Below, piece after piece: positions 48,540-61,800 of a stretch of DNA of 64,000 nt. This DNA is from Phytoseiulus persimilis. Lineage: Eukaryota > Arthropoda > Arachnida > Mesostigmata > Phytoseiidae. Under the pieces are notes generated by a model. That model ran no database searches, was not told the origin of the DNA, and saw nothing but the letters and a program-made list of their open reading frames with translations. The DNA lies in NCBI GenBank assembly GCA_037576195.1, contig CM075103.1, forward strand, positions 5,332,001 through 5,396,000, read 5' to 3'. Each line of letters opens with the position of its first letter. Positions within the stretch are counted from its first letter, which is position 1. A program made the translations under genes and the position numbers.

Positions 48540-49235
48540 TCAATCGGCAGTTGAGAGTTCATCATCCGTAGGGGACGAGCGATAGCCGGTCAACGATCGG
48601 TTCACAGGGAGGAGGAGAGGAGCTCGTCGAGTTGGCTCGAGCTCACTGAACCCTTGGGTGAGCAGGCCGAACCTGCATGAAAACACCAGGAGGGCACGCT
48701 CGCGGAGTGGACTGATAATCTTCAAGGTTGGTTCGAGTCGTGGATCAGACTAGATGAATCATTCTGATAGGGTTTCAGTCGAACATCGGACGAAGAGCAA
48801 AACAGCAACTGGTCAGCGACGGTACGATAGCATCCTCAGCTGACCTGCCAGCGTATGGAGGCTTGCTTGGATAGATGTCTGACTGGGTGGGAGGACGGTT
48901 CGCTGGTAATAAGTCTTAATAATCAAATGACGTAGAAGAGTCCTTAATAGGCGGATAATAGACCCCGGTAGCGGCTCACGGACTCGTTTTGCTTAACGGA
49001 ACAAGAGGATGCTCCAGGCAAACTGTGTAAACTTCGTCCATACGGGCATCTTGCCCTAGTTCCGATGGGAGATCATCTTCGCGCGGAATAACAACAGCCC
49101 TTCAGCATCGTTTAATCGAATCAACGGAATTAGTGCGAGAAGGTCGAACTAGAAGTCTTCGGGTTCAATTAAGGACTAAATGGACAGTCCGCATCGAGAT
49201 GGGCTCCCCTAGCGTACTCGTGTTTTGCGTCGGAA

Positions 49236-49565
49236 TTAAGGAGGTGGCTCGTGGCCATTAGATTCTTGCATGTGCGATACCTGAACAGGAAACTCGATCG
49301 CGGAACCGTTTGACCCCAGCCGGAAAACTCGCTTCGGAGCTTCTCTGTCCTGTTCGGACCGATTCTTCCAACGGCCGCAAAAGGCCCCCGAACGGAGGGT
49401 TACCCAGGCTGCGATTCGCTGGGAATCGGACCCTGTATCAGGAGTTGGATCGCAACCAACGATCACCGAACCTATGAGAGCCACTGGCGGAGTTATACAA
49501 TGTTGCATCGCTCGACTCATTAGGAGCGAGTTACGTCCCCGCTTCTTCTCTGGCTGAGTTAGCAA
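49236..49565 (-). CDS. Candidate coding segment, unknown, up to 109 aa
   Basis: A frame open for 109 codons. An internal methionine begins MQHCITPPVALIGSVIVG, a weakly hydrophobic start, followed by CDPTPDTGSDSQRIAAW and AFCGRWKNRSEQDREAPKRV. A CAG|GTATCG donor within the frame near 49,275 could end an exon after IEFPVQ. Composition is protein-like and contains three spaced cysteines, but no family is recognised. It sits between two stretches with no open frame. Confidence 0.22.
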   Translation of the reverse strand: MLTQPEKKRGRNSLLMSRAMQHCITPPVALIGSVIVGCDPTPDTGSDSQRIAAWVTLRSGAFCGRWKNRSEQDREAPKRVFRLGSNGSAIEFPVQVSHMQESNGHEPPP

Positions 49566-49569
49566 ACCG

Positions 49570-51350
49570 ATGATCGTTCCGTTCGCTGAGAGAGGTGCCC
49601 GCTCAAGAACGACGTCCCACCAGTCGCGAACGACCGCGACCGGAAATTACCGATTCCATCACGCGACGCCTCCGCACGAGCACCGCTTTCGAATTTTCGA
49701 GCAGTTTCCGCGCGGAGTAGTGATTGGGTATCTCGTTTCTGAACGAAAACAATATTCCGTCGGTTCCATATGAGAATGACATCATCCCGGCAAAAATAAG
49801 GGAAAGCAATACGGCCACGGCGAGCCAAGAGAACAAATGATAACGACAGAGTTGGTAAGATGGGCAAACGTGGTCGGGCTAGCCAGGGGAGGAAGGAAAA
49901 CAGCTGCCCGGCGAGATAGGGGGTCGCGGGAAGAGGAGACAGAGGATCTCCGAAGAGAAGTACAAGGAGGAAGGGATGATCCAATCGTGATGGGGTCGTT
50001 ATCACTTAATGGAAGGCTATTCGGTGGGGTGTAGCTTATGCTCCCGCCGTCGGCCTAAACTCCTTTTCCCTCCCTTCCTTCTTTCCGTCGCTGGGTCGCC
50101 GTGCGAATGGAGAAAAGCCGGAGCTCATCGTCCTCTGCACCCGGCCGGTCGGGGAACCCCGTAAACCAGCCCTCTCAGTGGACTAACTATGCAGCGGAAC
50201 CATCGGCGAGAATCCGAGCAACCAGTCAGTCGGTGTCTCGTTGATTCCATTCACCGAAGAAACGAGCCAAATGACATCGACGAAGAACGACAGACCAGCA
50301 AACGGACTGACAGGCAGACCCTGTGTGACAGACAGGACCGAGGAGGAGAGGGAGAAAGCATCTTGCGGAGGCGTACGGCGCTCAGCTCCTCGCTGACTGG
50401 ATCGCTCGATCGCCAGCTCACACACTGACTGCATGGCTCGACTCGCATGTCTACTGATCCACACAAAGCCCAAAGAAATGTCGAGAAAAATCCACCAGAG
50501 CCGTCAACGCCAATGAGAAGAGCACGACCAACCGCGCGGCCGCTCGGCAGACGCCAAGGAGACGGAGGCGATCCGCAACGGAAATCCAGGCTTCGGATGA
50601 GTGTTTCGAATCATGGGAGCGATCCCCTCAGGGAGCGAGGGTCCCAAGGAAAGAACGATAGAAACTGTCGACGTAACTCCTGCAGCAGCTCGGGGGGCAG
50701 CAGTTGAAGGTCGAGACGCGAATCCACTCGACTGACCACTTGTTCCTCCGACGGTTGTTCGGCTCGCAACAGGATCCGCCTCGCAGGGAGACATTTCTCA
50801 AAGTGGCTCAATGGGACGCCTCGACGTCAACAAATACAAACTCGCATTGACAACATCCATTGTTGGCGTATGACCCCCTTTCAGGACACGTTTCGTCCTG
50901 TCCACCAAAATGTGCTCGCTTCATGCCCGAGGTGTTTCCTGAAGGACACTCCACCGGAGGACCCTGCTCACTGGCATGCATATAGTTCGAAGAGGGCGTC
51001 GATTTAGGAGCGCCCCATCGTAATGAATAGGTATCTCTATCAACGAAAAATCAGATTCTGTGTTTGTTCATGTGATCGGAAACGATGAAGTTTCCCGCCC
51101 CGCGAGGGCCACCTCCTGACTCCCCTCTTCTTGAACGGTCGTCGGCCTCACGTATCTACAATATGACCAGGGTGGGGAAGCAATCGCCCGAGTGCTGTTG
51201 CGAAAGACAATCCTACACCGGTGATCCGATCTTCTGGATCCCCCGCAAGACTGTCGAAGGAGAAGAACACAGGCCACCATATCCGATCTGTCGGGTCGAC
51301 GTGAAGCTCGCACGCGTGTTACGAAGTTGTTCGAGGAGTAACCGATGGCA
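49570..51350. other. No supported gene
   Basis: Short mirrored frames. No repeats or regulatory signal stand out. Confidence 0.45.
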
Positions 51351-51357
51351 AACTCAC

Positions 51358-51487
51358 CTTGTCTTCGAGGAGCGTGCTCGGTTATTCGAAGCCAATAATA
51401 GATACGATACTGGCAATCGTAACCGACGTCACAATGCTTGTATTCACTTTCGACCACAATGACAGTGCTGGGTAACGAGTTCCAAGA
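51358..51487 (-). CDS. Candidate internal exon, unknown protein
   Basis: Bounded on the minus strand by an acceptor (TTCTGGCCGCACACAG|TCT) and a near-perfect donor AAG|GTGAGT (GT at 51,356-51,357). The single frame open to the donor encodes 43 residues plus one base: SWNSLPSTVIVVE, then SEYKHCDVGYDC, then QYRIYYWLRITEHAPRRQ. The two cysteines, the aromatic-rich core and the alternating hydrophobics are protein-like, perhaps a beta-rich extracellular or ligand-binding segment, but I do not recognise a family. An in-frame ATG at 51,512-51,514 would allow this to be a first coding exon instead. Such a donor is expected about once per strand by chance in this window. Confidence 0.3.
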
Positions 51488-51489
51488 CT

Positions 51490-54400
51490 GTGTGCGGCCA
51501 GAACCGACCGACATCTGTCAGCGGCATTTCAATCTGAACAAATAATACCTGTTTGACAACGAGCAACCGTCGCGGTGATAGAAGAAGAAGAGGGGGACGA
51601 TCCGATTCGGTAGTTGGCACTTTTTTTGCCGCTCAACATGCAGGTCGCAGCGCAGAAGAAGCGATTGATGGAGAAAAGGAGCCTAAATGACGATCACGGC
51701 TACAACGGCAAGGTCGCGGCTGTTTCTCGGCGGAATGCTTAACACGCTCCCAGGAGCATATAGGTACTGTACCCAGAAGGAAGGCAGAGGCTCAATCCAT
51801 TCTTAAAAGGTCGACGTCGTCGTTAACGTCAGCTCTTACACATCCGATCAGTTCATCTACATCGTAATTAAAAACAACTCCAAGGGCCTCTTCACACGCC
51901 AGGGCGCACAGCCAGCCGTCTGAATGAGCGCGACCGAATCCCATTCAGGGCTCACGAACCGGCGAGTGAGCCGACTGCCTTGGCCCCGGTACTCCAGAAA
52001 CTGGACTCCTGAATAACACTGCAGCCTCCAAACGCTCTGAGGGCGACCCCTTTTTTTCCCGTACCCCTCCTCCGTGGAGCTCGTATTTTCGTGCCGGCTT
52101 GAGAATCTTGTCAAGCGTCCGCTGCATTCCAGTTTTTTTTTTTTCTCGAGGATCATCGACTCGCGCCGCCACTCCTTCCAAAAGTCGGTGTCTCGCCGAA
52201 ATTCTCAGCCGGATGGAACGAAGACGCGTCTCCATGAAAACCGGAGAGAAAACTCTTCGAGGGTTGCGGGCGTGGGTGGTTCTATCACCATTAATATTAT
52301 TACTGCTCTTCTTCTCCGCGGCGGAGCTCTTGCCGCGGCGGTGCTGACCGTGGCTATCTGAAACTCCGAAGCTGGAAGAAGCTGTTTACTTTTCTTTTTT
52401 TTCCGTCGTTTCCCGTTTTTTTTCTGGAATCAAAAAACTGCAATTCTGGGCTGGGAACCTGCGGCCGAGGAGCTTGACTGCCAAATGAGCACGTCGGCGG
52501 ATAACCCATCCTTGTTGGACGCTGCTCCCGCCCAATCCAGTTGGGCTGAAGCGTCATGAAACTATTGGCCATAGTTTCCAAAACTAAGCGTGTTCCGCAT
52601 TGATCGAATTTGAGCAGCGCAACGGGAAGACGTCGTAAAACTCGACTCATCCAAGCGTCTCGAGCAGGGGCGAACCGCTCCGGCAACGGTTCCTAGTCTT
52701 AGCCTTCAGGCGCTCACGACTCGCTAACGGGCAGGTCATCGGGAGATCTTCTATTCGGATCAGGACAACGAGCGCGCTTTGTGGCGGAATGCTGGCTCGC
52801 TCGTTCGTTCTCGGCGGGCTGCCGGCGGGGAGTCAGCGACCAGTTATCGCCGCTATTCTCAACGCCCGCTTTGTATTAAATATCGCACTAGGACACGATG
52901 TTGATAGGCCGGAGGCAGGTCGGGTTTCATCAACATTCGGCGAAGCGATCATCTCGTGGCAGTCTGTCGAGTGCGTTTTCTGGCGGTTGCTCCACGACGA
53001 CTCGATGTCGGTAGGTCGATCACTGGACAGCGACAACCGAAACTACGTTCTCTTCCTGTTTCGATTCAGGCTGGAGTTGAAGTCCACCTCCAGGAATTCT
53101 GATGATTCGCTCCGATGCGCCGCGAGATGACAAGATTGTCCGTTCCTACTTCCTCGGAAGTTCCCCAGCTTCGGCCCCCGTTGAGCCAGTGCTCAACTCC
53201 CGGGATATTCCTGCAGGACAGGGGTTGTTGATTCCCAGAGGTGCTCCGCGCTTATTCGATTAGTGGCCCAGAAAACGGCGAGCCTCACAGGACGATTAAA
53301 ACCGGCAGTTTGCCAGGCAGTTACTCCGTCGAGTCGGCTTAATCGGGAGATTCGACTCCAGTCAATCAAGCTCGGGAGCCTCACCTACTTGTAGTTTGTA
53401 GGACCCGAGGACCGCGGCCGGGAACGGCCGTTGATTAACCGCGTGACGGATCAATGAAGCGGCTGGCCTGAAGGATGTGGTTATTGATCACATATATTCG
53501 ACTATTTTGTGGAAGGAAATGTCTGTCCGGCGTCTCTACGAGTTCAAGTTCGCACCAGGCGTCCATCTTGAAACTTGGCTCTCTCGCATGTGCATCATTC
53601 GATTCGCACGCGGATCGGCTGACGGACAGAAATACCAGCCCACTGACTGAGTGTGAGCGATCGCTGTCAACAAACAGATCTATCACTGGCCAAGGTCAAA
53701 CGATAATTCCGAAGTTTCGGCAGCATCTGCGAAGCGGCAAATTTTGAAATGAAAAGCTCAATGGTTATCCTGACCTCGGATGGGTGAGGTTTGCAGTCCT
53801 GCGAAGTGTACACTGCGATGAGACTATTCATCAGAGTTCAATCCGACACGACTCAAGCGCATATATTTGATCCGCGGAAGGACCACCGAGAGTTCCAATT
53901 CACCCGCGCAACGAACAGAAACCAGAGAACAATTGAAGAAATAAGTTAGAAAACATCGAACCTTGTGTTCGACACACACGACTGAACTGAAACAGGACTG
54001 GCTTCACACGAAACGCGCGCGCAAGACTGCTTCACTATGGCCGTGCGCTCATCCAGTTATACGTGCATCTAGTCGTTGCGCATAAATGTAGTCCACAGTG
54101 CATCTGGTACCGACTGGATGTGCGCACTGTTGGGGTAGAGAGATATTGTATAAAGTTCTGTCAATTGCTCCACGCGGCTGCAACCTAGGACTTCAGTTCC
54201 CAGGAGCGTGGAACCATCCGAGGTTACGGTGCGGATTCCGCCGACCGAAGATTTCTAATTCCTCTCGGAAACATCCCGATGTTCAACTCGCCTATGTGTG
54301 AACGAGAATGATGCCCATTCGATCACTTGTTGGGCCCAAACCTGTCACACGGGCGGTAGGGCTTCGCGAGAAGAAGGCATTCTTTGAAGCAATCGGAGAG

Positions 54401-57400
54401 TCCTCCACCTTCCGTAATTATTTTGTCTGCCACCGCCGAGCGAACATCGGAGACCGGAAGCTTGCCGGAGAGCCTTGGACCTTGTGGAACAGAAACTTGT
54501 CTGTAGATTCGTCACTCTTTCCCATTTTTTTCCATTCTTCAGACCAGTGCTGTTGAAGATTGGATCGACAGAGGATCATGAATCGACGGAACAGAGCTCA
54601 GATCGCTCTGCGATTTTGTCTGCGCAGTTAACCCAACTCACAAAGACTCGCGCACATTATCCGAAATCCCTCAACAAGCTTCACGATGGTTTTGTTTGCT
54701 TTTGGAAGCAGTATGTTCCGCGTCGTGTTGAAATTTTTGCCCTCCGCGACACGAGCTCTCTGGTGCCCGAAACGGAGTGAGTTGTACGAAAAAAAATAAT
54801 AATCATGGTTCCCTCAAACAACGGCAAACACAACTGCTTTTTCAATTCAGACTGAGATGTCACACGCTTGCATTGTTAAACCTTTAAGGTGTCGGGTCCC
54901 CGAGCGCGCTCTCGATGTTTGTTGAGCCGTGATCTTGATGGAGTTGAAAAGAGAACATCTCGATAACAACGGAAGCTGAAAACGCAACATCCAACCTAAT
55001 TGATTCGTGGACTTGATTCATGAATCTACACGACAGAATACGCCTCGGCGATTCCCCTGAGATCGAAGTGATCCAATTACGAGACCAGGACTGACGACTC
55101 TGGTAACGCGATCAGGCCTTCGAGGCAAAATCCATAACTAATATAGGGAGCTGGAATGCTCGCGTATCCATTGGAAAAGGAACCAAACAAATGCTCATGT
55201 ACCAATTGTGTTGATATGTCAACATTCATTGAGAATCAATAATTCCAGGATACCGATAGTATCGGCATATCTGTGAAGCCGACGTGACTCCGACCGCAGA
55301 GATACTTGAGGGCAGCCAAAACAAATACCACTGTCCCTGTCGTTCCCCTCAAGAACGATCAAATCGCGCAACTGATGAATAATTACCCTCGATCCGTTCT
55401 CGAGTCGGGCAAACATCTGACAAGCGACTGAAACAATGACGCAACGGGCCGCGTACGCCGGCCAGCTCGAAAATTCATCGAAAATCGTTCAGTTGATCAC
55501 GAACTTTTTCCTCGAATGTTGAACTGCTCACTTGAACCACCTGATTTTGCGATCACGCACGCTTTCCAGAAATGTCAACTGTTCAAAATTTTATTCTGCC
55601 GATAGATACGCGCTTGTCTCAGCCTCCGGCGTTCATGGGCCTTCCTAGTTTCTACAAAATACTCCATTCGGGTTGTTCCGAACGAGGCACAGTCGGCATG
55701 AAATTGGAATCGCTCGTTGGCTGTGACTACATTTAGAAACCCCGAAATATTCAACTGATTCTAGAACTCTGAGAACGAATCGTTCCTAGGCGGCTTGATG
55801 CAATAAATGCGAGACAGGCTTGGCTTGGTCACGTGCCGACATCGAGTAAAATTTCTTCTCCCATTTCTTGAGTATTATTTGATCGAGTTTTGATGTTAAC
55901 TGGATTTGAAATTCTTCGCCAGCCAATCGCAGCGTTCAAGCCAATTTTCTTGGCTATTGTTCCGTCGGTTTCCTCGCATCGAGATCGAAAGCGGAGATAA
56001 ACCGGCGAAAAAATCAAATCCGAAAGCAGTTAGCTGCCGGGAACAGCGGTACTGAGCCTTATACTTTCGAGACATGCGCTCAACGTGAATCGTTGAGCTA
56101 CGCTTCTATTTGGATTGCCCAGTTATAACTTTTCTGATAAATTATCGATGCGAACCGTTATTCCATGAATTCTCCGATAGCGTTCGTCTACTCATTTCCC
56201 ACTCCATTCATCACACGTACGTACCTGCGCGAGCCGGTGTTGGGATCCTGACGATGAAGACGACACAAAACAATCCAAAAACTAGTCGAGTGTCCATGGT
56301 GTTCCTGTGGAGTGCGATTCGGATATCTTTTCGGAACCTGGTCTCTCTTGGAAAGTTCTCCAGAGAGGGCTCACGTGAATTCCGTAGAAGAGTTCACTGT
56401 TCCGTTGAAGTTGTAGAAATCCAACGGGGAAGGACTCAATTTGAGTCGAGTAGAGGTGTTACAACTTCACGTGGATCCACTGCAGTCGACTGTCGGCAAC
56501 AGAAGCTCTTTCTTACGAACCGAAGTTAACTGACTGCACTTGAATCAACTTCACGTGAGCCAACTGAAGGCAAGTTGACTGCAGGTGGGGGTACGAGTTG
56601 CAGATGTAGCAGGATTGTGTTCGGATGAGCCGGTTGATTCAAAAACTTCCCCGTGAACAGAATGTCACTTGTGAGTCTCGAAAAAAAACTACGCTTGGAG
56701 TTTTTGAGAACTTTTCGGAAAGTTGGAGAACAAGTATAACAACAACAGAACAATGAAAGAACGTCGGATGCTGATGCCAGAACGCTTCTGGCGTTGTTGC
56801 CCACGGTCACAGAACTCTAATCCCTGATGCTCTAGGCCGAATCATTTTTCTGTTGCTCCGGTACTTCGAATAGTTCACCCGTGCACAACGGCAGCAACCT
56901 GTCGCTGTTGCCGTTCACCGAATTGAAATGACAAATCCCGAGGGATGACGGCGCGCGTGTCTAAGGGAGAACTGGTGCTTAAGCGCAAGTCGTCGAGCGG
57001 TTAGCGTAGCGAACAACAAATACACACACGGTAGTCGTAGCGAAACAACAACAGCAGCAGCTGCACCACTGACAAACGCGATCCACGGCGGTCTGATCAC
57101 AACTGAACTCCGGTGGCCCGCCATGCGCCGCGCATTCTTAGCCCCGCCCTCTCCACAAACGCAGACCGCGCCAAAATTTGAATTTCGCACAATGTGACAC
57201 GCGACCACGCGAGCTTTGCCGAGCTGACAGCGGCGTCCCGATGTTGTCACATGGCTGCCACGACCTAATACCCGCGTTGTACGGCGCTTGAGACCATTCA
57301 ATAGCAGTGATATCCCGATTGGAGACCAGTCCACGTTGAACGACCCCTGCTGTCCTTCTTTCCTAAGCGCCGCCTCTCTTGCACAGCTTTCCCCTGCTTT

Positions 57401-58450
57401 GCTCCTGCAGCCGCTGCCACGAACTCAAACACCTCCGCTAACGGTGTTGCCGACGGCAAGTTCACGGTGTACGATTCCCCTCAATCGGAGGGGCTATCGA
57501 ATGACCCCGAGGTCGGATTGAGCGATTTGAGGGCACGGGTCTTTCCATTCGCGTTGGGAATAGGATTCCCTCCCAGATAGGCTGAACGAAGAGGGTTTCC
57601 ATTCCATCATCAAAGCCTGGACACAAGGAGTGCTCGAGAACCAAGCGACATGAATCAGTCAGCCTCTGATCCTCAGTCCTCTGAGGGGAATGCTCAGATT
57701 TTCCCTCACGGTACTGGGGCTTTCGCCTGTCAACCCACCAATAGACGCGGTATATCGCGCGCTCATCAGCTCGTGCTTGTTCCGGAGAAAGATGCGCGGA
57801 CTTTCATCTGGTTAGCTCAGTGGCCAGCTGTCACTCGAATCGCTCGTCCGACTCGACGGATGGTTGTCTTGGGGCTGTTTCTCGGAGTCTCCATGTCAAA
57901 GTGACACGGTCACCACATGCCTCGCTCGAATAGCAATCTCGTGAAGAGCAGCGTCGAGAACAATCTGCCACCTTTACTCCACCAGTCAGGCTATGCTTAC
58001 CCGGTTCTCAATTCACGCTACTCAGTTCCACGCAGGAGTGAGCTCGATGATTGGATCAGCGCCTGTCTTTACAGCGAGGGGGCATTCAGGACTTTCCCCG
58101 CAGGAGCCCGAGGGGCTTCGACTTCGGGCTCAGAACATTGCAGCGTCGCTTATCGAGTGAACGATTCTTTGCTCATCAATCTTGGGACATCGTCCATCAT
58201 CCGAAACGCGCATCCTGAAGTGGTTTTCCACAAACTCGCTTCCCATTGCATCTCGTGTTCCTGTTTGAAATTTCTGTGCTCTCAACCAATGTCCAGTGAA
58301 AACATAGTGGAACGCTATCTATTGGCTCGTCTCTGCACGAGTATTCATCTCCCCTTCGTTTAGAGAACCTCGCGGGTAGTATGGCTTTTTTTAGGCTTGA
58401 GTGGGAACCTGAAATTCCACCGGGAATCATTGCGTTCAAAATCCAGCCTA
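51490..58450. other. Gene-poor stretch
   Basis: A 34-codon frame at 51,638-51,742 (MQVAAQKKRLMEKRS, then NGKVAAVSRRNA) follows a T-run and CATGCAG acceptor-like string and is the only plausible micro-exon. The E-box cluster lies at 55.8-56.6 kb. The rest has short frames only. Confidence 0.4.
55830..56557. promoter_or_regulatory. Cluster of four CACGTG E-boxes
   Basis: CACGTG at 55,830, 56,372, 56,468 and 56,552. The last two are within a repeated CAACTTCACGTG. The palindrome binds bHLH-family factors in general; no adjacent promoter is evident. CACGTG also occurs singly about a dozen times elsewhere in the window. Confidence 0.25.
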
Positions 58451-58457
58451 GCGAGTC

Positions 58458-58870
58458 TTACCCGTTTTCCATCTCCAGGTGAAAAAGCTGTGCGGCAGTG
58501 TTACAACCGCTGGAACTTCCGGGAACGTGAGCTTTGTAAGCCGAAGAGAAAAGGACTGTAGCGAACCAGGATGGAAGACACGAGAAAACAACTCGAGTCA
58601 GTCTGCTACTGCCATGAAACAGTGCGTATGCTGCAGTTTCAAACAGCTCCCGAAGATCTGAAGATCGACTGGATGGATAGGAGCGGAATAGATGAAACAG
58701 ATATGAGTTGGGTCTGCCAAAGGGCCGATGAACGATTTGCAGTATGTCGCTGCAAGCCCCCTCGAATTCCAGTCCCATGGTAACTCCGTCGAAGTATAGT
58801 TTCGGCGTCCACGAATACCGACCCGAGACTTCGCCACAAACCGTCTGAGTGCGTCTTCGCTGAAAACCCA
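58458..58870 (-). other. Triple-open stretch ending at a GTAAGA donor
   Basis: An acceptor TTGGGTTTTCAG (AG near 58,869) precedes more than 200 bases in which all three minus-strand frames are open. One frame (GRYSWTPKLYFDGVTMG, LEFEGACSDILQIVHRPFG) reaches a GG|GTAAGA donor at the low-coordinate end. This suggests an exon, but the frame cannot be chosen from sequence and no domain is recognised. A plus-strand acceptor (CCGTTTTCCATCTCCAG) also lies at 58,465-58,480. Confidence 0.22.
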
Positions 58871-58889
58871 ATCTGACATCAAGGTGAAC

Positions 58890-61800
58890 GGCTTCCTCGC
58901 CGTTAGTCTATCAGTGTTTCTTCGCCGCTGAATGAAGGGCGGAACTCAGTCAGGCGAACTCTCATTGAAGTTAGCCATCAGAGCAGGAACAGCTGCCCCC
59001 GAAACCTAGAAACTCTTCCAGAAGCGGCGACCCTTTGAGATGTAAGAACTCTGCTTTACTATGAACGAACCCTGCGAGCCGGTGAAGACCTGCATGCACC
59101 GAGACTGAGCGGGAGAAGAAGAGAGGAAGTGACTGACACGCAAGAATTGACTTATAAGGGAGTCGAGCGTTTTTTTGCGAATATAAATTTGGATAGCTTT
59201 GGCTCATTGTTATTTTTTTAGTAGCATGACCACATCTTGAAGCTCGTGGGAACGTCGTTGTGACGGGGTTGTCTTCGCGTCTAAGAGCATGACGAGCACG
59301 ACTTCCATATAGACTGGTGAAGGTTCATCGACTTGAATTGGTTGTCATCCAAGACGATATAGGATGAATCCGCGACCAAAGCTGCGATGAACTCGATGAA
59401 GTAAGTCTTAATATGATATCAAGCTCTTCTCCGACTATGACGGAACACCGGATCTGAAACTGAGGCGTTCCGGGACCCGTGTACGCCTGACAAGTGAGCG
59501 ATCATCCACTCAGTCTCAGCCGTCTATTAAGCTGTCGACGTGTTCGGATTATGTTCTGGAATAAGGAACGCTATTTCTTTGGTGGACTTGCGGTCGAACA
59601 TCCGTGAGGATTCGCATCGTTCGCTCCTCCCTGTGGGGATCCGATGGTTGCTCTTTCGAAATAAGTTCTCGATCCTAGGATTCGGATCTGGTACACAGAG
59701 GAAACACTCATCTTCTCGTTGTCGGAACGATGGCAATACGCCTCTGCGCCGTTCAGATTCAGCCTAAATTGCACGAGAATCTCTTCGCGTGCGCATTGCA
59801 ATGTAGTTTCTCGTAGAACTACGCTGTTCTACGACGGCTCCCGAAGACTCTATTATATCGAGCTGCAGCCCTCTGTCTAAAACATAGACATCCTGGTTGT
59901 ATTGCCTCTCATGAGTGCGACTGATGATGAGAGCGCCGTGCGAGAGTAAAACGGGTGCTGAGCTCCACTCACAGTCGTCAAGAGTACTTCGAGTCCAGCT
60001 TGTCTCATACTTTGAGGGGATGGTGCTGCATAGAGCACTGACGACAACTCTGAGAGGAACCTCCGCCGCGCAGGAGATGGTTATCAGGGGCTCCAACGCC
60101 TACACGGGCGCCTTTACAGGTCTCGAAGAAGCGAACGAAAAGAGGCGGCTAGTCGGCTTGCAGAATCCAGGCCACGGCAATGCCCAAGAATGTTATGGTT
60201 CAATTCCAGAACAGTCTCTTGTATTTTTTGCGGGCTGCAGTGCAAGTCTGGAATGACCGGGCAAAGGCGACTGCGAGGAGGAACGACCTAAAAATCGGCC
60301 TAGAGAAAGTTTGACAATAAGAAGTACTCTTTCCGGAGCTCCTCCGGAGACATCGCCAGAGCATGTACCACCTATTCCAAGTTATGGTAATGAGATTCCT
60401 CTCCGAGCAACAGTGAGTTGACGCTGGTCGAACGCGAGACCGAAAAAGTATAACGAGATCACATTCGGAGGCTGAGATGATTTGTGGAGGTCGAGTGTGA
60501 CCATGATCTTCGTCGTACCGCGCAGTCGCCAAGTTCTCCCAACCACCAATGTTCCTAGTCGATCTCGAGCCGAGACTTCTGTCATTGTTGGCTCATTGAG
60601 TAGGGCACGACTGTGACAGCAGTGAAAACGTGTGAAGCCCCACATGGAGCCCATGTGCCGCCTTCAACAACTGAGTGTTAACCGAGTGGAATGCAAGATT
60701 CCTACAGTGCATGTGTTCTCGATTGAGATGATCATGCTTCATAGGATCGTTTCTCGTGATGTCTGAACTTTTTCATTGACTGTGAGCCGGAGCCTTGTGG
60801 TCGAACAGAAATGCCTAGCGGACCAGAGGTTTTGCGAAATATGATGTCATACCTTGCACCTGATTGATGCAGGGCACAAATCGAAGCCTTGAGTGATTCG
60901 AGGCGCTCAAGGATAACTCAGCGGGGATGAACTCGAAGGAACCACGAACTTCGGACCAACTTGAAGTTTGATGGTTAAACATGGATTATTAGGCATGATC
61001 CGGTACCAATCGCACATGCTCCCCTCCACTGTTAGCGGATTAATCTCAAAATTCCTAACGATCCGTCCATGTAGAGCGAGAAGTTACTTCTGGAAGTTAT
61101 GCAGAAGGTACCGAAATCATTCCAAACTTGTTCCCGCGCGGAACCAGTCCCACATGAAAAGTGCCTGCCCCAAGAAATCCTGGTCCCATTGCTCGTTCCG
61201 CCCCATTCAAGCCCGTCAATGATAGTTTCAACTCCTCCTACATGTTCGTGAGCCGCACGGGTTGGAGTTCATGCCTAATCCGTCCACAGATGTTATTCAA
61301 TGGTGTAGATGGAGCTCGAAAAAACGTTTTCTTCAGAACTGGGTGATCTGAGCCCCATTTGTGGCTGTACGCCCAGACCACTCCAGACTCCTCCAGCTTT
61401 CGAAAATGATGGTTTCAGAGTAGGATTAAACAGAGGACTGAAGTCGATCACAATCGGAGATGTCTGTGACCAAGGGCTGTCAGTATGCATATGGTAAAGA
61501 TGAGCGGAACATGAAGAAATCTCCAACAGAAGATATGCTACCGGTCAAAAAGCATGAAACATCAGCACAAGGAGCTGGGGATGCCTCCTTCTGATAGCGG
61601 TAGGAGTCGAGTTTGTGCCCGACACGTATCATCCAGGGGTTTGCCATATTCTTTTGAGTACATATATAATGTATGACCAATGAGCCTTCATGGGAGGAGT
61701 CGTTCGATTGACAAGAGAACAGTGCTGAACTTTTCCGTCTGGAGCGGATTCTCGATATCGGGTCAGCCGGCCACGATGCGATAGTATCCACCACGATCCG

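Noticed and set aside
52235..52260. KTGEKT peptide, like a C2H2 zinc-finger linker
   Set aside because: No Cys-Cys/His-His pairs on either side.
57810..57885. TTAGCTCAGTGGCCAG, like a tRNA A-box
   Set aside because: No B-box at the right distance and no acceptor or anticodon stem could be formed around it.
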